Made by a program: the position numbers and the translations under genes. Positions 63,847 to 64,000 of a stretch of 64,000 bases of DNA are shown here, piece by piece. Position 1 is the stretch's first letter; the number at the start of each line of letters is the position of its first letter. Location of the stretch: contig CAZDSF010000001.1 of NCBI GenBank assembly GCA_964508025.1, positions 76,709 through 140,708 on the forward strand. Direction: 5' to 3'. The stretch is from JAAZNO01 sp964508025. GTDB taxonomy: Bacteria > Chloroflexota > Anaerolineae > B4-G1 > SLSP01. The notes under the pieces were generated by a model. The model was not told where the DNA came from and did not search any database. It saw only the letters and a list, made by a program, of their open reading frames with translations.

Positions 63847-63908
63847 TAGAGCGTAGAGAGCAGTGCGTCGTAGGAGTCTTTTACTGTTCTCTGCTCACTA
63901 CTCTCCAT
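63847..63908. repeat. 'gagagcagtg' inverted spacer
   Basis: AGAGCGTAGAGAGCAGTGCG and GTTCTCTGCTCACTACTCTC form an imperfect inverted pair, of the same word family as 1458-1504. Confidence 0.6.
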
Positions 63909-63937
63909 AAATTGTCTCGTGGGGGGCTTGTCTCATC

Positions 63938-64000
63938 GTGGAAACACGTTGCAAACCTGTGTTACTGACCCGGCAGTTGCAGCTCTTCATGCTGGCGATG
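63938..64000 (+). CDS. Start of an unidentified protein (runs off window)
   Basis: A GTG at 63938 opens a frame without stop to the window end; it reads VETRCKPVLLTRQLQLFMLA. A G-rich run 11 nt upstream could be a weak ribosome site, and a possible promoter lies 140 nt upstream. Too short to name a family. Confidence 0.3.
   Translation, partial: METRCKPVLLTRQLQLFMLAM

Noticed and set aside
63800..63850. TPP riboswitch-like GCCTGAGAGGGGT
   Set aside because: Only the CTGAGA segment fits; the ACCC and CCTGATC...GGNTAATNCC parts are missing downstream.

Overview
This GC-rich window looks chromosomal and most likely comes from a Chloroflexota (Anaerolineae/Caldilineae-like) genome. The taxon is inferred from gene style: a BTAD/NB-ARC/TPR giant regulator, two uroporphyrinogen-decarboxylase-fold proteins, propeller lipoproteins, BMP-type nucleoside importers and intergenic spaces full of short degenerate repeats. 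No rRNA, tRNA, CRISPR array, transposase or prophage gene was seen. A run of 100 Ns at 40902-41001 marks a scaffold gap, so this is a draft or metagenome assembly.

Layout. (1) 1-13700: exported beta-propeller/NHL lipoproteins, a SARP-type regulator, a URO-D-fold protein, and small genes (DUF3795, two GyrI-like ligand-binding proteins, nitroreductase). Between them lie two decaying genes: a Phd-like antitoxin fragment and an internally deleted MerR regulator. (2) 13847-25413: a plus-strand carbohydrate operon behind a near-consensus promoter. It encodes a LacI regulator, GH130 phosphorylase, GH2 beta-mannosidase, SMP-30 lactonase, GH1 beta-glycosidase, zinc alcohol dehydrogenase, two TIM-barrel epimerases and a Gfo/Idh/MocA dehydrogenase, suggesting intracellular breakdown of manno- and gluco-oligosaccharides; no sugar transporter lies in the window. 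(3) 25415-28342: a consensus promoter, a long leader containing an intrinsic terminator, then a PRC/MgtE-N/CBS protein and an NRAMP-like transporter with altered metal ligands. This is probably a cation-sensing transport operon. (4) 28394-58625: 30 kb entirely on the minus strand. It opens with a methyltransferase and a URO-D-fold protein and continues as a large nucleoside/nucleobase salvage island: three ATZ/TRZ amidohydrolases, two adenine deaminases, ribokinase, purine nucleoside phosphorylase, two other nucleoside phosphorylases, two nucleoside hydrolases, two nucleoside deoxyribosyltransferases, a complete BMP-type ABC importer plus an orphan permease, and FadR- and DeoR-type regulators with recognisable promoters and operators. 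Less obvious members are a DUF1893 protein, a stand-alone RarA-C domain, an M20 peptidase, an MFS permease and a CASTOR/POLLUX-type channel. (5) 58626-64000: a repeat-rich spacer, a DnaE-type polymerase with an altered PHP site, an OMPDC/HUMPS-fold protein and a stomatin-like protein.

The strongest signals beyond ordinary genes are: intergenic regions built from at least ten families of short repeat words that fold into long hairpins and sometimes supply stop codons or N-terminal codons; a tandem deoxyribosyltransferase pair in which one member has Gln instead of the catalytic Glu; a probable riboswitch-like leader ahead of the metal-transport operon; and the density of duplicated nucleoside-salvage enzymes. 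All functions are read from motifs and context; no database search was run.
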